A stretch of DNA of 64,000 nt from Lysobacter sp. (GCA_008015835.1 SSGH01000015.1:87873-151872); one strand, 5' to 3'; shown: positions 1 through 11,995, counted from the first letter of the stretch. Notes: generated by a model from the sequence alone, not told the origin. A program made the numbers and translations.

Positions 1-282
1 GACCGGCTGACCGGCGGCGTCTGGCGCTCCACGCCGCATCGCGTGCTCAACGCCAGCGGGCGCGAGCGCTATTCCTTTCCGCTGTTCTTCGACCCGGCCT
101 TCGACGCCCGGGTCACGCCCTTGCCGCGCCACGCCCACATCGATCAGGCGCAGGTGGCCGCGGATCGCGCCGACCGCTGGGACGGCGCCAGCGTGCTCGC
201 TCCATTTGACGGCACTTATGGCGATTACCTGTTGGGGAAAGTCGGCAAGGTCTTTCCGCAGTTGCTCGAACGCGTGCGCTGA
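1..282 (+). CDS. 2OG-Fe(II) oxygenase, isopenicillin N synthase-like (3' end only)
   Basis: Only the last 93 residues are present; the gene starts before the window. The frame is open from the first base. The segment [20 protein letters not shown] has the family's distal iron-binding His (in PHRV) and the RxS-type 2-oxoglutarate-binding Arg (in RYSF), followed by FFDP. That is typical of the isopenicillin N synthase/gibberellin oxidase-like iron- and 2-oxoglutarate-dependent dioxygenases. The substrate cannot be told from this fragment. It ends about 50 bases before queA and shows no functional link to it. Confidence 0.85.
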   Translation, partial: DRLTGGVWRSTPHRVLNASGRERYSFPLFFDPAFDARVTPLPRHAHIDQAQVAADRADRWDGASVLAPFDGTYGDYLLGKVGKVFPQLLERVR

Positions 283-305
283 GCGCCCCGCAGCGGCCCC
301 GCCGC

Positions 306-311
306 TACAAT
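306..311 (+). promoter_or_regulatory. candidate -10 box for queA
   Basis: TACAAT lies 24 bases before the queA start, in the short gap after the oxygenase gene. No convincing -35 hexamer is seen 16-18 bases upstream, so this is a weak call from one hexamer and its position. Confidence 0.3.
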
Positions 312-335
312 GCGCGCCCCCGACCGCGACCGCCG

Positions 336-2518
<2,183 letters not shown>

Positions 2519-2661
2519 GCGGGCAGGGCGCGCCGCGCGGCCTCCGAGCGCCCCCAAACGCCGTGCGAGCGGCCGGCCTCGGCTCGCCGGGATGGGCTTG
2601 AATCGCCTCGCCCCCGCCCGCATGGCATAATCCCTCGTTATTTTCGCTTCACGGACCCGAA

Positions 2662-3006
2662 ATGAATCCGCTCGATCTGTTGATTTCCCCCGCCTTCGCG
2701 CAAGCGGCGCCCGCCGCCCCGGGTACGGGCAGCCTGCTGTCCGGCCTGTTGTTCCCGATCGCTCTGTTGGCGGTGATGTATTTCATCCTGATCCGGCCGC
2801 AATCCAAGCGCTTGAAGGACCAGCGCGCGATGATCGAAAAGTTGGCCGTCGGCGACGAAGTGATCACCACCGGCGGCATCGCCGGCGTGGTGCGCGAGAT
2901 CGGCGACAACTTCGTCTCCGTCGAGGTGTCCGACAACGTGCGGATCCGCGTCCAGAAAGGCGCGATCGGCAACGTGCTGCCCAAGGGCACGCTGAAGTCC
3001 CTCTGA
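2662..3006 (+). CDS. yajC: Sec translocon accessory subunit
   Basis: YajC is the small single-span inner-membrane partner of SecDF that aids protein translocation. This 114-residue protein has an N-terminal Ala/Pro-rich stretch, one membrane helix near residues 28-46 ending in the diagnostic FILIRPQSKR, and a short cytoplasmic beta domain (GDEVITTGGIAGVV). It lies between tgt and secD, the classic order. A TATAAT-like CATAAT at 2626-2631 suggests its own promoter, but no well-spaced -35 is obvious. Confidence 0.96.
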   Translation: MNPLDLLISPAFAQAAPAAPGTGSLLSGLLFPIALLAVMYFILIRPQSKRLKDQRAMIEKLAVGDEVITTGGIAGVVREIGDNFVSVEVSDNVRIRVQKGAIGNVLPKGTLKSL

Positions 3007-3061
3007 CCCTTCCGTTCCACCCTCGATGCGCCCGGCCGGACGGTCGGACGCGGTGCCCGTC

Positions 3062-4963
3062 ATGCTCGAATACGCTCGCTGGAAATATCTCGTCGCCCTG
3101 CTCGTTTTGGTGTTCAGCGCGCTTTATGCGCTGCCGAACGTCTTTCCGCAGGACCCCTCCGTGCAGATTTCGGCCAACCGAGGCCGCAAAGTCGACGACG
3201 CGCTGAAGCAACAGGTCGCCGTCGCGCTGCAGAAAGCGGGCCTGAAGTCGAAGGCGATCGAGACCGAGGGCGAAAGCATGCTGGTCCGCTTCGCCGGCAA
3301 CGACGAACAAGGCAAGGCGGCGGATGCGCTGCGCGCGGGCTTGGGCGACGGCTACACGGTCGCGTTGAATCTCGCCTCGACGATGCCGAACTGGCTGTCG
3401 GCGATCGGCGCGCGGCCCATGCCGCTGGGTCTCGACCTGCAGGGCGGCGTGCACTTCCTGATGGAAGTGGACAAGAAGGCCGCGATCGACAAGCGTTTCC
3501 AGGCCTATCTCGACGAAGCCCGCTCGCTGCTGCGCGATAACGGCGTCGCGTTCGAATCGGTCGAGCGCAGCGGCACCAACCGCATCGTCGCCACCTTGGC
3601 GCCCAGCGCCGACGCCGCGAAGGCGCGCAAGCTGCTGGAACAAACCTTCAACGCCATCGCGATCGACGCCGGCGGCCTGTCGTCGGTCAACGCGTTCCGC
3701 TACGAAGCCGTCGGCAACGTCATCAACATCGACGTCTCCGACCAAATGATCCAGCAGGTGACGCTCAACGCCGTCGAGCAGAACCTCGGCACGTTGCGCA
3801 ACCGTATCAACTCGCTGGGCGTGTCCGAACCGGTGGTGCAGCGCCAGGGCGCCGAGCGCATCGTGGTGCAGTTGCCCGGCGTGCAGGACACGGCGAAGGC
3901 GAAGGCCACCATCGGCGCCGCCGCGACCCTCGAATATCGCGCGGTCCACGAAGACGGCGATGCGGTGGAAGCGGCCGCCACCGGCAACGTGCCGCCGGGC
4001 GCCAAACTCTATTTCCGCCGCGAGACCGGCCCGGACGGCCAGCCGCTGCCGGTGTTGCTGAAGAAGCGCGTGATCGCCGCGGGCGAAGACATGGTGGACG
4101 CGCGCGTATCGGTGGACCAGAACGGCTTGCCCGCGGTGTCGGTGACGTTGAACACCGCCGGCGGCCAGCGCATGTTCGATTTCACCAGCGAGAACGTGAA
4201 CAAGCCGATGGCGGTCGTGTTCATCGAACGCGAACCGAAGACGATCATGGTCGACGGCAAACCCGTGCAGACCTCGGTGACGAAGGAAGAAGTGATTTCG
4301 ATCGCCAACGTCAACGAACCGTTCGGCAAGAAATTCATCACCACCGGTTTGGAGCGCAAGGAAGCCGAGACGCTGTCGCGCTTATTGAAAGCCGGCGCCC
4401 TGGCCGCGCCGATGGACTTCAAGGAAGAGCGCGTGGTCGGCCCCAGCCTCGGTAAAGAAAACGTCGAGCGCGGCCTGAAGGCGGTGATGTTCTCGTTCCT
4501 GTTCGCGCTAGCCTTCTTCCTGGTGTACTACCGCATGTTCGGCATCGTCACTTGCTTGGCGCTGGTGCTGAACTTGGTGATGGTGTTCGCGCTGATGTCG
4601 TTGTTCAACGCCACGATGTCGCTGCCGGGCTTGGCGGGTATCGCGCTGACCGTGGGTATGTCGGTGGACGCGAACGTGCTGATCAACGAACGCATCCGCG
4701 AGGAATTGCGTGCGGGATTGCCGCCGCAAGCCGCGATCGCCGCCGGTTACGACCGCGCGTCCGGCACGATTCTCGACGCGAACATCACCGCGTTCCTGGC
4801 CGGTCTGGCGATGGCGGTGTTCGGCACCGGCCCGCTGCGCGGCTTCGGCATCACCACGATGCTCGGTATCGCCACCTCGGCGTATACCGCGGTGTCGGTC
4901 TCGCGCGCGATCGCCACGCTGATCTACGGCCGGCGCCGCAAGCTGAAGTCCGTCGCCATCTGA
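3062..4963 (+). CDS. secD: protein translocase subunit SecD
   Basis: SecD, with SecF, uses the proton motive force to complete protein export across the inner membrane. The 633-residue form starts at the ATG giving MLEYARWKY, the usual N-terminus; an upstream in-frame ATG would add 12 unconserved residues. One N-terminal helix is followed by the LGLDLQGGVHF motif at about 122-132, a large periplasmic region, and five C-terminal helices with the GTGPLRGFGIT loop. secF follows 73 bases later. Confidence 0.96.
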   Translation: MLEYARWKYLVALLVLVFSALYALPNVFPQDPSVQISANRGRKVDDALKQQVAVALQKAGLKSKAIETEGESMLVRFAGNDEQGKAADALRAGLGDGYTVALNLASTMPNWLSAIGARPMPLGLDLQGGVHFLMEVDKKAAIDKRFQAYLDEARSLLRDNGVAFESVERSGTNRIVATLAPSADAAKARKLLEQTFNAIAIDAGGLSSVNAFRYEAVGNVINIDVSDQMIQQVTLNAVEQNLGTLRNRINSLGVSEPVVQRQGAERIVVQLPGVQDTAKAKATIGAAATLEYRAVHEDGDAVEAAATGNVPPGAKLYFRRETGPDGQPLPVLLKKRVIAAGEDMVDARVSVDQNGLPAVSVTLNTAGGQRMFDFTSENVNKPMAVVFIEREPKTIMVDGKPVQTSVTKEEVISIANVNEPFGKKFITTGLERKEAETLSRLLKAGALAAPMDFKEERVVGPSLGKENVERGLKAVMFSFLFALAFFLVYYRMFGIVTCLALVLNLVMVFALMSLFNATMSLPGLAGIALTVGMSVDANVLINERIREELRAGLPPQAAIAAGYDRASGTILDANITAFLAGLAMAVFGTGPLRGFGITTMLGIATSAYTAVSVSRAIATLIYGRRRKLKSVAI

Positions 4964-5036
4964 CCCTCGCCCCCTTTCGCGCGTTCGCGCGGCGCCGGTT
5001 CGACGGCGTCGCGCTTTCCAAAATCCGGTACCGCCC

Positions 5037-5984
5037 ATGAAACCGTTCAACGTTTTTCCCTACGACAGCAATTTCGACTTCATGCGCTTGCGCATGGTGT
5101 CGTTGACGATCGCGGCGATCATCATGTTCGTCGCCATCGGCGCGATGGCGGTCAAGCAGTTCAATCTGGCCTTGGATTTCACCGGCGGCGTCGGGATCGA
5201 ACTGAGCTACAAGAAAGCGGTGGAGGTCGAGGCCGTGCGCGGCAAGTTGGCCGCCGCCGGCTACGACAACGCCCAAGTGCAGACCTTCGGTAACGGCAGC
5301 GAATTGCTCGTCCGCCTGCAGCCGAAAGAAGGCAAGAGCGAGACGGTCGCCAGCATCGCGCAGCATGTCCGCGAGTTGGCCTCGTTCGCCGACAACCCGG
5401 CGGAACTGCGCAGCAGCGCGGAAATCAGCCCGCAGATCGGTAAGGAACTGGCCGAAAACGGCATCTACGCGCTGCTGTTCGTGGTGCTCGGCTTCCTGGT
5501 CTACATCTCGTTCCGCTTCGAATGGAAATTCGCGGTGGCGGCGATCATCACCACATTGCACGACGTCGTGGTGGTGGCCGGTTGGTTCGCCTTGACTGGG
5601 CACGAATTCGATTTGACCGTGCTCGCCGGTTTGCTGTCGGTGATGGGCTATTCGATCAACGACACCATCGTGGTCTTCGACCGCGTGCGCGAGAATTTCC
5701 GCGGCCTGCGCGCGACGCCGGCCGAGGTGCTGAACAAGTCGGTCAACCAGACGCTGTCGCGTACGGTCATCACCTCGTTCGTGGCGTTCCTGACCGTGCT
5801 GGCGCTGTATCTCTACGGCGGCGGTTCGCTCAAGGGCATGGCCGAATCGCAGATGCTCGGTATCGTCATCGGCACGCTGTCGTCGATCTTCGTCGCTTGC
5901 CCGCTGTTGCTGTGGCTGGGCGTGACCAAGCAGGACTTGATGCCGAAGGCGCGCGACGAAGCCGCCTTGGCGCGCCGGCCGTAA
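5037..5984 (+). CDS. secF: protein translocase subunit SecF
   Basis: This is the partner of SecD in Sec-dependent export. The protein has 315 residues, the normal length, with an N-terminal helix, the LDFTGGVGIELSY motif near residue 45, a small periplasmic domain, and the conserved VMGYSINDTIVVFDRVREN segment in the RND-like membrane core. It is the last gene of the yajC-secD-secF operon and is followed by a strong hairpin terminator. Confidence 0.96.
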   Translation: MKPFNVFPYDSNFDFMRLRMVSLTIAAIIMFVAIGAMAVKQFNLALDFTGGVGIELSYKKAVEVEAVRGKLAAAGYDNAQVQTFGNGSELLVRLQPKEGKSETVASIAQHVRELASFADNPAELRSSAEISPQIGKELAENGIYALLFVVLGFLVYISFRFEWKFAVAAIITTLHDVVVVAGWFALTGHEFDLTVLAGLLSVMGYSINDTIVVFDRVRENFRGLRATPAEVLNKSVNQTLSRTVITSFVAFLTVLALYLYGGGSLKGMAESQMLGIVIGTLSSIFVACPLLLWLGVTKQDLMPKARDEAALARRP

Positions 5985-6012
5985 GACTCGGCCGGCTCGG
6001 AGTCGCATCCGC

Positions 6013-6049
6013 ACACGAAAAAGCCGCGCAATGCGCGGCTTTTTCGTGT
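6013..6049. terminator. bidirectional terminator between secF and suhB
   Basis: A perfect 17-bp inverted repeat (arms begin ACACGAAAAAGCC) encloses a 3-base loop. It has an A tract on one side and a T tract on the other, so it can stop transcription of both convergent genes. Confidence 0.9.
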
Positions 6050-6139
6050 CTGGTTCAGACACCCGCTTCTGGAACGCGTCGTGTCGCCGCCAGTCTGTTC
6101 GCGACTCTCTAGGGCGAGGGCGGCGTTTCGACGACGCGC

Positions 6140-6967
6140 TCAGTCGAACGTCTTGGCGTAACCGGTGTTGACCAGCGTTTTCTGCAGCGGATCGATCAGT
6201 TTCACGTTCGCGGCGACGACCTGACGCGTCGGTCCGTCCACGTGCATCGGGCCGAGGGCCGCGCCGCGGAAATCGCCGATGCGGCCGCCGGCTTCGCGCA
6301 CCAACAGGGCGCCCGCGGCGATGTCCCAGACTTTGAGCCCGGCTTCGAAGTAACCGTCGAAGCGACCGGCGGCGACGTAGGCCAGATCCAGCGCGGCCGA
6401 ACCGGCGCGGCGGATGTCTTCGGCATGCACCAGCAGCGATTTGATGCAATCGAGCTGCGCGTCGGCGCGTTTGCGTTCGCGCGGCGCGAAACCGGTGGCG
6501 AGCATCGCGCCGTCGAGGTCTTTGCGCTCGGCGACGCGGATCTTCTTGCCGTTCAACTGCGCGCCGCTGCCGCGGCTGGCGGTGAACAGCTCGTTGCGCA
6601 GCGGGTCGAACACGACGGCATGCAAAGGCTCCGGGCCCTCGCACAGGGCCAACGAGACGCACCAATGCGGGAAACCGTGCAGATAGTTGCTGGTGCCGTC
6701 CAGCGGATCGATCACCCAGGTGTAGCGGCTGGGGCCGCGATTGCCTTTGCTGTGGCCGCTTTCTTCGCCCAGCACGGCGTAATCGGGATGGGCGCGACGC
6801 AGCTCCTTGACGATCTCGACCTCGGCCAACCTGTCCACTTCGCTGGCGTAGTCGAGGCGATCTTTTTCGACCACGTCGATCGCGTCCAAGCGCGCCATGT
6901 GCCGCAGCAGGATATTGCCCCCGGCGCGCGCCGCTTTGACCATGATGTTGACGGCGGGCTGTTGCAT
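6140..6967 (-). CDS. suhB: inositol-1-monophosphatase family protein
   Basis: SuhB-type phosphatases hydrolyse inositol monophosphate in a magnesium-dependent way; in enterobacteria SuhB also acts in rRNA antitermination. The 275-residue protein has the metal-binding GEESG at about 67-71, DPLDGTSNY starting at Asp87 with Asp90, and [15 protein letters not shown] near the C-terminus. The chosen ATG gives MQQPAVNIM, the usual start in gammaproteobacteria. The frame stays open upstream, but that part overlaps trmJ and looks non-coding. It converges on secF. Confidence 0.93.
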   Translation of the reverse strand: MQQPAVNIMVKAARAGGNILLRHMARLDAIDVVEKDRLDYASEVDRLAEVEIVKELRRAHPDYAVLGEESGHSKGNRGPSRYTWVIDPLDGTSNYLHGFPHWCVSLALCEGPEPLHAVVFDPLRNELFTASRGSGAQLNGKKIRVAERKDLDGAMLATGFAPRERKRADAQLDCIKSLLVHAEDIRRAGSAALDLAYVAAGRFDGYFEAGLKVWDIAAGALLVREAGGRIGDFRGAALGPMHVDGPTRQVVAANVKLIDPLQKTLVNTGYAKTFD

Positions 6968-7079
6968 CGCGAACGACTCCGGGCGCCGGTGGGCGCAAAG
7001 ACTGAGGGGCGGGCGGAAAGATCGAGGGGAAAGAGCGGACCAGCTACAAGACTGGCCGGCGCAGTTTACCATTCGCACC

Positions 7080-7943
7080 ATGCCGTCCGCCCCTCCGTCC
7101 GCTTCGCTCGCCGCTTTCGAACCCGACCGCGCGCCCGCCCATGAGTCCGCCCATGAGCTTGCCTCGGCTGCGTTCGGGCGCACGATGGCGGTGCTGGTGG
7201 GCACCCAACATCCGGGCAACATCGGCGCCGCCGCGCGCGCGCTGAAGACCATGGGGTTCTCGCGGCTGGTGCTGGTCGCGCCGGAGCGATTCCCTCACGC
7301 GGACGCCTCGGCGATGGCGGCTGGCGCCGACGATCTGCTGGCCTCGGCCGTCATATGCGAGACCCTGGCCGAGGCCGTGGCGAATTGCCGTCTCGTCTTA
7401 GGATGCACCGCGCGTTCGCGACGGATCGCTTTGGACGAGCTGAACCCGCGCCAGGCGGCGCGTCGGGCCTTCGCGGTCGCGAACGACGCCGCGGACGTGG
7501 CCTTGGTCTTCGGCCGCGAGCGTACCGGGCTGGACAACGACGAGCTGCAGTTATGCCATGCGGCCGTGCATATCCCGGCCAACCCTGCGTACAGCTCGTT
7601 GAATCTGGCGGCGGCCGTGCAGGTGTTGGCATACGAATTGCGTGTGGCTTTCTCCATGGATTCGGCATCGGATGCCCCACCTGCGGCGATCCTGCCGTCG
7701 GAGGGCGAGGCTCGGAACGAGCCGCCCGCGACCCATGCCGAACTCGAAGGCTTCTTCTCGCAATTGGCGGACACTCTGGATGCGATCGATTTCCACAAGG
7801 GGCGAACCCCCGAAACCGCGATGCGCAAGCTGCGTCGGATCTTCCTGCGCGCCGACCTCGACGCGCGCGACGTGCGGCTGCTGCGCGGGGTCTTGGCCGA
7901 CGCGCAGCGTATGGCCCGATTGGCGGCGGCGCGCGACGGTTGA
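7080..7943 (+). CDS. trmJ: tRNA (cytidine/uridine-2'-O-)-methyltransferase TrmJ
   Basis: TrmJ 2'-O-methylates position 32 of several tRNAs. It is a SPOUT enzyme. The hallmarks are the N-terminal [20 protein letters not shown], the central [13 protein letters not shown] and [13 protein letters not shown] (the knot and SAM site), and a C-terminal helical extension. With this ATG the protein has 287 residues and about 35 extra N-terminal ones; in-frame ATGs at 7140 and 7185 would give a more compact protein, so the start is uncertain. It is divergent from suhB. Confidence 0.92.
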   Translation: MPSAPPSASLAAFEPDRAPAHESAHELASAAFGRTMAVLVGTQHPGNIGAAARALKTMGFSRLVLVAPERFPHADASAMAAGADDLLASAVICETLAEAVANCRLVLGCTARSRRIALDELNPRQAARRAFAVANDAADVALVFGRERTGLDNDELQLCHAAVHIPANPAYSSLNLAAAVQVLAYELRVAFSMDSASDAPPAAILPSEGEARNEPPATHAELEGFFSQLADTLDAIDFHKGRTPETAMRKLRRIFLRADLDARDVRLLRGVLADAQRMARLAAARDG

Positions 7944-7961
7944 CGCCGAAGGGCGTCGCGG

Positions 7962-8930
7962 ATGATCGCGTTCCGTTCACGGAGTTCGCGCGACGCGCTC
8001 GCGCGTTCGGCTGGCCGCGTCTTGTTGTCGTTCGCGTTGGTGTGCGCCGCATTCGCGGGCGGCCTCTCGTCGGCGCGCGCGCAAAGCCATGAGGGCGTGC
8101 TGGTGCTGGGGCGGATCAGCGACGATCCGAAGTCGCACTACGAACCGCTGAAGCGCTTGCTGGATTACGTCGTGCCGCGGATGCGCGACGTGGGCATCCG
8201 CGAAGGCAAGGTGCTGATGGCCAAGGACGCGCAGCAGATGGCCAGCTATCTGCGTCGCGGCCAAGTCGACTGGGTGACCGAAACTGCGGCCACCGCGGTG
8301 CAACTGCAGGAGCGCGCGCGCGCCCAGCCGCTGCTGTTGACCGAGCGCAACGGCGTCAGCCGTTACCGCAGCCTGATTTTCGTGCGACGCGACAGCGGCA
8401 TCGGCGACCTCGGCCAACTGCGCGGCCGCAGCATCGCATTCCAAAACACCGCCTCGACCAGCGCGTACTTCGTGCCCGCGATCGAGTTGCTGCGGCGCGA
8501 TCTTGCCTTGAGCCTGTTGCTGTCGCCGATGGATCGCCCCTCGGGGGACAGCGTCGGTTACGTGTTCGCGCGCTCGGAATTGAACATCGGCGCATGGGTG
8601 CATAAGCGGCTGGTCGACGCCGGCGCGATGAGCGAATTGGATTGGAACGACCCGGCGCGTCTGCCGCCGACGTACCGCGACGATTTGTTGGTGATCCACA
8701 CCAGCGACCCGATCCCGCGCGCGCTGGAGATGACGCGCAGCGACTTGGACCCGCGCGTTCGCGAACGCTTGATCGAAGTGCTGATGCAGGCCGCGAACGA
8801 TACGCAGGCGCGCGAGCCGCTGAAATATTTCTTCCGCACTACGCGGTTCCTGCCCTTGGATACGCCGACGCGACAAGGGTTGGAGCGCCTGCGCGAAGGC
8901 GCGATCCGGGTGAGGAAGGAAGTGGAATGA
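7962..8930 (+). CDS. PhnD-like periplasmic phosphate/phosphonate-type binding protein
   Basis: The 322-residue protein has a basic N-terminus, a hydrophobic core and a cleavage site near ARAQ (about residue 40), so it is probably periplasmic. The body resembles PhnD-family solute-binding proteins of phosphonate/phosphite ABC transporters: LVLGRISDDPKSHYEPLKRL, the DWVTET loop and FQNTASTSAYFVP. No ABC permease or ATPase follows. Its stop overlaps the start of a GGDEF/EAL membrane protein as ATGA, so it more likely presents a ligand to that receptor than feeds a transporter. The ligand is unknown. Confidence 0.8.
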   Translation: MIAFRSRSSRDALARSAGRVLLSFALVCAAFAGGLSSARAQSHEGVLVLGRISDDPKSHYEPLKRLLDYVVPRMRDVGIREGKVLMAKDAQQMASYLRRGQVDWVTETAATAVQLQERARAQPLLLTERNGVSRYRSLIFVRRDSGIGDLGQLRGRSIAFQNTASTSAYFVPAIELLRRDLALSLLLSPMDRPSGDSVGYVFARSELNIGAWVHKRLVDAGAMSELDWNDPARLPPTYRDDLLVIHTSDPIPRALEMTRSDLDPRVRERLIEVLMQAANDTQAREPLKYFFRTTRFLPLDTPTRQGLERLREGAIRVRKEVE

Positions 8931-11059
8931 AACCGCTCTACGGCCTCCAAGCGCGCTTCATCGCGGTGATCAGTTTGGCCATGATCGTGGTGGTCGCGGT
9001 CGTGGCGGTGATGTGGCAACGCCAGAACACCATGCAGACCGAGGTGCTGCGCCTGAATCAGGATGCGATGCGGACGCTGGTGCAGGAGCGTTTGCGCGAT
9101 CGCGGCGAAGCCCAGGCGACGCAGGCGGCGGAATTGCTCGCCAATCCGCTGTATTACTTCGATTTGGACGCCATCGGCGACACCACGCGCAGCATCCTGC
9201 ACCAACCCGGGGTCAGTTACGTGTTGGTGTACGACGGCAACGGCGACATCATCCACGACGGGTCGGGCGATATTCCCAGCTACGGCCAGGCGATGCGCGA
9301 CCCGCTCGCCGCGCGCATCGTGAAGGCCGACGACATGCAGGTGCTGGCGCACGGCGACGCGCTGGACGTGTCGATGCCGATCATGCTCGGCGATCAGCGT
9401 CTGGGCGGCGTGCGCATCGGCTATTCGTTGTCGACGATTCGCGTCGAGGAAGCGCACATCGGCGAGCAGATGGCGCGCATGCTCGGCGAAATCGGCAACC
9501 GTTATCTGACCTGGATCGCGCTGCTGCTGCTGTCGCTGCTCGGCCTGTTCATCGTGGTCGGCATCGTGCTGCAGCGCGCCTTGGTGCGGCCGATCCGGCA
9601 GCTATCGGCCGCCGCCCGCGAGATCGAATCGGGCAATTTCGCCACGCAATTGCCGGCGGCCGGCCGCGCCGACGAAGTGGGCACGCTGATCGACGCCTTC
9701 TCGCGCATGTCCGACAGCATCGTGCGTCACGACCGCGACATGCGGCGCATGGCGTACACCGATGCGTTGACCGGGCTGTCCAATCGCCTCGCGTTCCGCG
9801 AAGCGCTCGATCATCGCCTGATGGAACTGCGCGGCGTCGGCCGGCAGTTGGCGCTGCTGTTCGCCGATATCGACGATTTCAAACGCGTCAACGACACCTT
9901 GGGCCACGATGTCGGCGACGAGGTGCTGGTGCAATGCGCGAATCGCATTCGCGAAGCGGTCGATCGCCTCGCCGGCGGCGCCGCGCAATTGGCGCGCTTC
10001 GGCGGCGACGAATTCGTCATTCTGCTGCACGCCGACGCCGAGCACACCGGCGACGTGCGCGCCGCGGCGACGCAACTGGCGGAGCATTTGGTCGCCGAAC
10101 TCGGACGCCCGATCCTCGCGCAGGATCGCCAAGTGTTCCTCGGTACGTCGATCGGCGTGACGCTCTTTCCCGACGACGCCTCCGGCGCGACGATGCTGAT
10201 GAAGAACGGCGACATCGCCATGTACCAAGCGAAGTTGGCCGGCAAGAATTGCTATCGCTTCTACAGCCGAGCGATGGATCAGGCGGTGTCGCGGCGCGTG
10301 CGCATCGAGCAGGATTTGCGCGGCGCCTGGGAGCGCGGCGAACTCACGCTGGTCTATCAGCCGGTCTACCGATTGTCCGATAAGCGTTTGGTCGGCGCCG
10401 AGGCGCTGCTGCGCTGGAAGCACCCGATCCACGGCCAAGTCGCGCCTTCGGTGTTCATCGACGTGGCCGAACAGAGCGGCTTGATCGAATCCATCGGTCC
10501 CGCGGTGGTGCGCGCCGCATGCAAAGACGCGGCGCAGTGGCGCGCGTATTTCTCGGAATCGGACGGCTTGTTCGTCGCGATCAACGTCTCGGCGCGGCAG
10601 TTGCGCAGCGGCGATTTCCGCGAACAAGTGCTCGATGCGTTGCGCGACAGCGGTTTGCCGCCGCAGTCGATGCACATCGAGTTGACCGAAACCGCGGTGT
10701 TGAGCGACGAGGGCCTGGCGCGCACGCTGTTGTCGGATTTGCGCAATCACGGCATCAAAGTGTGGCTGGACGATTTCGGCACCGGGTTCTCCGGCCTCAG
10801 TCATCTGCGTCGCGTGCCCGTCGACGGCGTGAAGATCGATCGCAGCTTCATCGCCGACGTGCTGCGCGACCCCGACGATTTGGCGCTCACCGCGGCGATC
10901 ATCGCGATGGCGCATTCGCTAGGCATGACCGTGGTCGCCGAGGGCGTGGAGAAGGAAGGGCAGACCGATCTGCTGCGTTCGCGCGAATGCGATTTGGCGC
11001 AGGGCTATTGGTTCGGCCACCCGATGCCGATGCAGGATTTCTGCCGGCTGCTGGGCTGA
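8927..11059 (+). CDS. membrane sensor with HAMP, GGDEF and EAL domains
   Basis: A 710-residue cyclic-di-GMP protein. Order: membrane helix about 11-29, a periplasmic sensory region of roughly 165 residues, second helix about 194-216, HAMP linker, GGDEF domain with intact GGDEF at 359-363, and EAL domain with intact EALLRW from 492. Both synthesis and hydrolysis are therefore possible on motif grounds. The ATG overlaps the stop of the upstream binding-protein gene, which gives the start and implies that the two work together. The net activity cannot be read from sequence. Confidence 0.93.
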   Translation: MKPLYGLQARFIAVISLAMIVVVAVVAVMWQRQNTMQTEVLRLNQDAMRTLVQERLRDRGEAQATQAAELLANPLYYFDLDAIGDTTRSILHQPGVSYVLVYDGNGDIIHDGSGDIPSYGQAMRDPLAARIVKADDMQVLAHGDALDVSMPIMLGDQRLGGVRIGYSLSTIRVEEAHIGEQMARMLGEIGNRYLTWIALLLLSLLGLFIVVGIVLQRALVRPIRQLSAAAREIESGNFATQLPAAGRADEVGTLIDAFSRMSDSIVRHDRDMRRMAYTDALTGLSNRLAFREALDHRLMELRGVGRQLALLFADIDDFKRVNDTLGHDVGDEVLVQCANRIREAVDRLAGGAAQLARFGGDEFVILLHADAEHTGDVRAAATQLAEHLVAELGRPILAQDRQVFLGTSIGVTLFPDDASGATMLMKNGDIAMYQAKLAGKNCYRFYSRAMDQAVSRRVRIEQDLRGAWERGELTLVYQPVYRLSDKRLVGAEALLRWKHPIHGQVAPSVFIDVAEQSGLIESIGPAVVRAACKDAAQWRAYFSESDGLFVAINVSARQLRSGDFREQVLDALRDSGLPPQSMHIELTETAVLSDEGLARTLLSDLRNHGIKVWLDDFGTGFSGLSHLRRVPVDGVKIDRSFIADVLRDPDDLALTAAIIAMAHSLGMTVVAEGVEKEGQTDLLRSRECDLAQGYWFGHPMPMQDFCRLLG

Positions 11060-11100
11060 GCGACATCCGTCGGCGATGCTTGAGGCGGCGAAATCGCGCA

Positions 11101-11257
11101 TAGGGTGCGCTTCGGCGCACCGCTGGCCGGTCTCGCGAAATGCCGTTCGCCGCGATTGAATACGCCGTCTCTCGTTTCCCGAAGATGCCGTCGATGCGCT
11201 TGTGCGCACCGTCCGGATGTTCGCGAATCGATTCATGGTGCGCTGAAGCGCACCCTA
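11101..11257. repeat. inverted pair of GTAG-type palindromic repeats
   Basis: Two 21-base elements in opposite orientation, at 11101-11121 and 11237-11257, match at 20 of 21 positions (unit begins TAGGGTGCGCTTC). Each folds as a 7-bp stem with a 4-base loop. Read outwards the second starts with GTAG, as in the GTAG/REP elements of xanthomonads. The second copy contributes the stop codon of the adjacent exoD gene. The 115 bases between them carry no evident gene. Confidence 0.75.
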
Positions 11258-11995
11258 CGGCAATTTTTCCAGCCACGCCCAGGCCAGCGCCACTAAATTG
11301 CCCGACAGCACGCCGAACACGGCGATCGCCGCCAAGCCGCAGGCCCAGGCGATCAGCATCATGGCGCCGTCGCGTTCGAGCAGCGCCAGCGCGTAGACCA
11401 GCAGTAAGCACGCGAACAAATAGTTGGTGAACGGGATCGGCAGCGACAGCAGGATGCCGAGCAGCACCAATTGCAAGCCGGTGAAGATCGTGGCCAACGG
11501 ATGCTCGACGATCGCCAGCAGGCGAGGGCGCACGGTTTTCTCCAACCGGCGCAGCCACGGCGACACTTTGCGATCGAAGCGAATCACGGTGCTGCGCAGC
11601 GGCCCGCGGCGGGCGATGAAGCCGGGCAGCCACGGGTTCGGAAGCAGGAACAGCACCTGCAGCCCCACCAGCACCACCAGCGGCCCGCTCAGCGCGCCGG
11701 CGAGGCCCGGAATCGGGATGAAGGCGGGCAATGCCGCGAGGAACAGCAGCACGCCGAAGGTGCCGCGGCCCAGGCCTTCGATCACATCGCGCACGGCCAA
11801 GGTGTCGGCGGGGTCGCCGGCCGCCATCGCGTCCAGCACCGAGCGCATACCGGCCGCGGACGATTTGCGACGGGAATGCGCGCCGTCCTCTTCTTGCCCG
11901 CTCGTCTCGGTTTTCGCGTCGCCGTCCGCGCGTGCTGAGCGTCCGTCGCCCTCGGGGCTCTCGTTCGCGCCCTCGTCCTGCGGGTCACGCGTCAT
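11255..11995 (-). CDS. ExoD family membrane protein
   Basis: This 246-residue protein has a polar, probably disordered N-terminus of about 55 residues, then the ExoD core: a short helical region, hydrophobic helices, and the conserved FIPIPGLAG, LPNPWLPGF and LSLPIPFTNYL segments. ExoD was named from rhizobial exopolysaccharide mutants, but its biochemical role is unknown. It overlaps the upstream CorC/HlyC-like gene by 11 bases, so the two are probably co-transcribed. Its stop codon lies inside a palindromic repeat. Confidence 0.85.
   Translation of the reverse strand: MTRDPQDEGANESPEGDGRSARADGDAKTETSGQEEDGAHSRRKSSAAGMRSVLDAMAAGDPADTLAVRDVIEGLGRGTFGVLLFLAALPAFIPIPGLAGALSGPLVVLVGLQVLFLLPNPWLPGFIARRGPLRSTVIRFDRKVSPWLRRLEKTVRPRLLAIVEHPLATIFTGLQLVLLGILLSLPIPFTNYLFACLLLVYALALLERDGAMMLIAWACGLAAIAVFGVLSGNLVALAWAWLEKLP

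Noticed and set aside
4851..6998. A 715-codon open frame on the minus strand across secF and part of suhB
   Set aside because: Antisense to conserved secF and out of frame with suhB; composition is Arg/Gln/His-rich with no conserved motifs.
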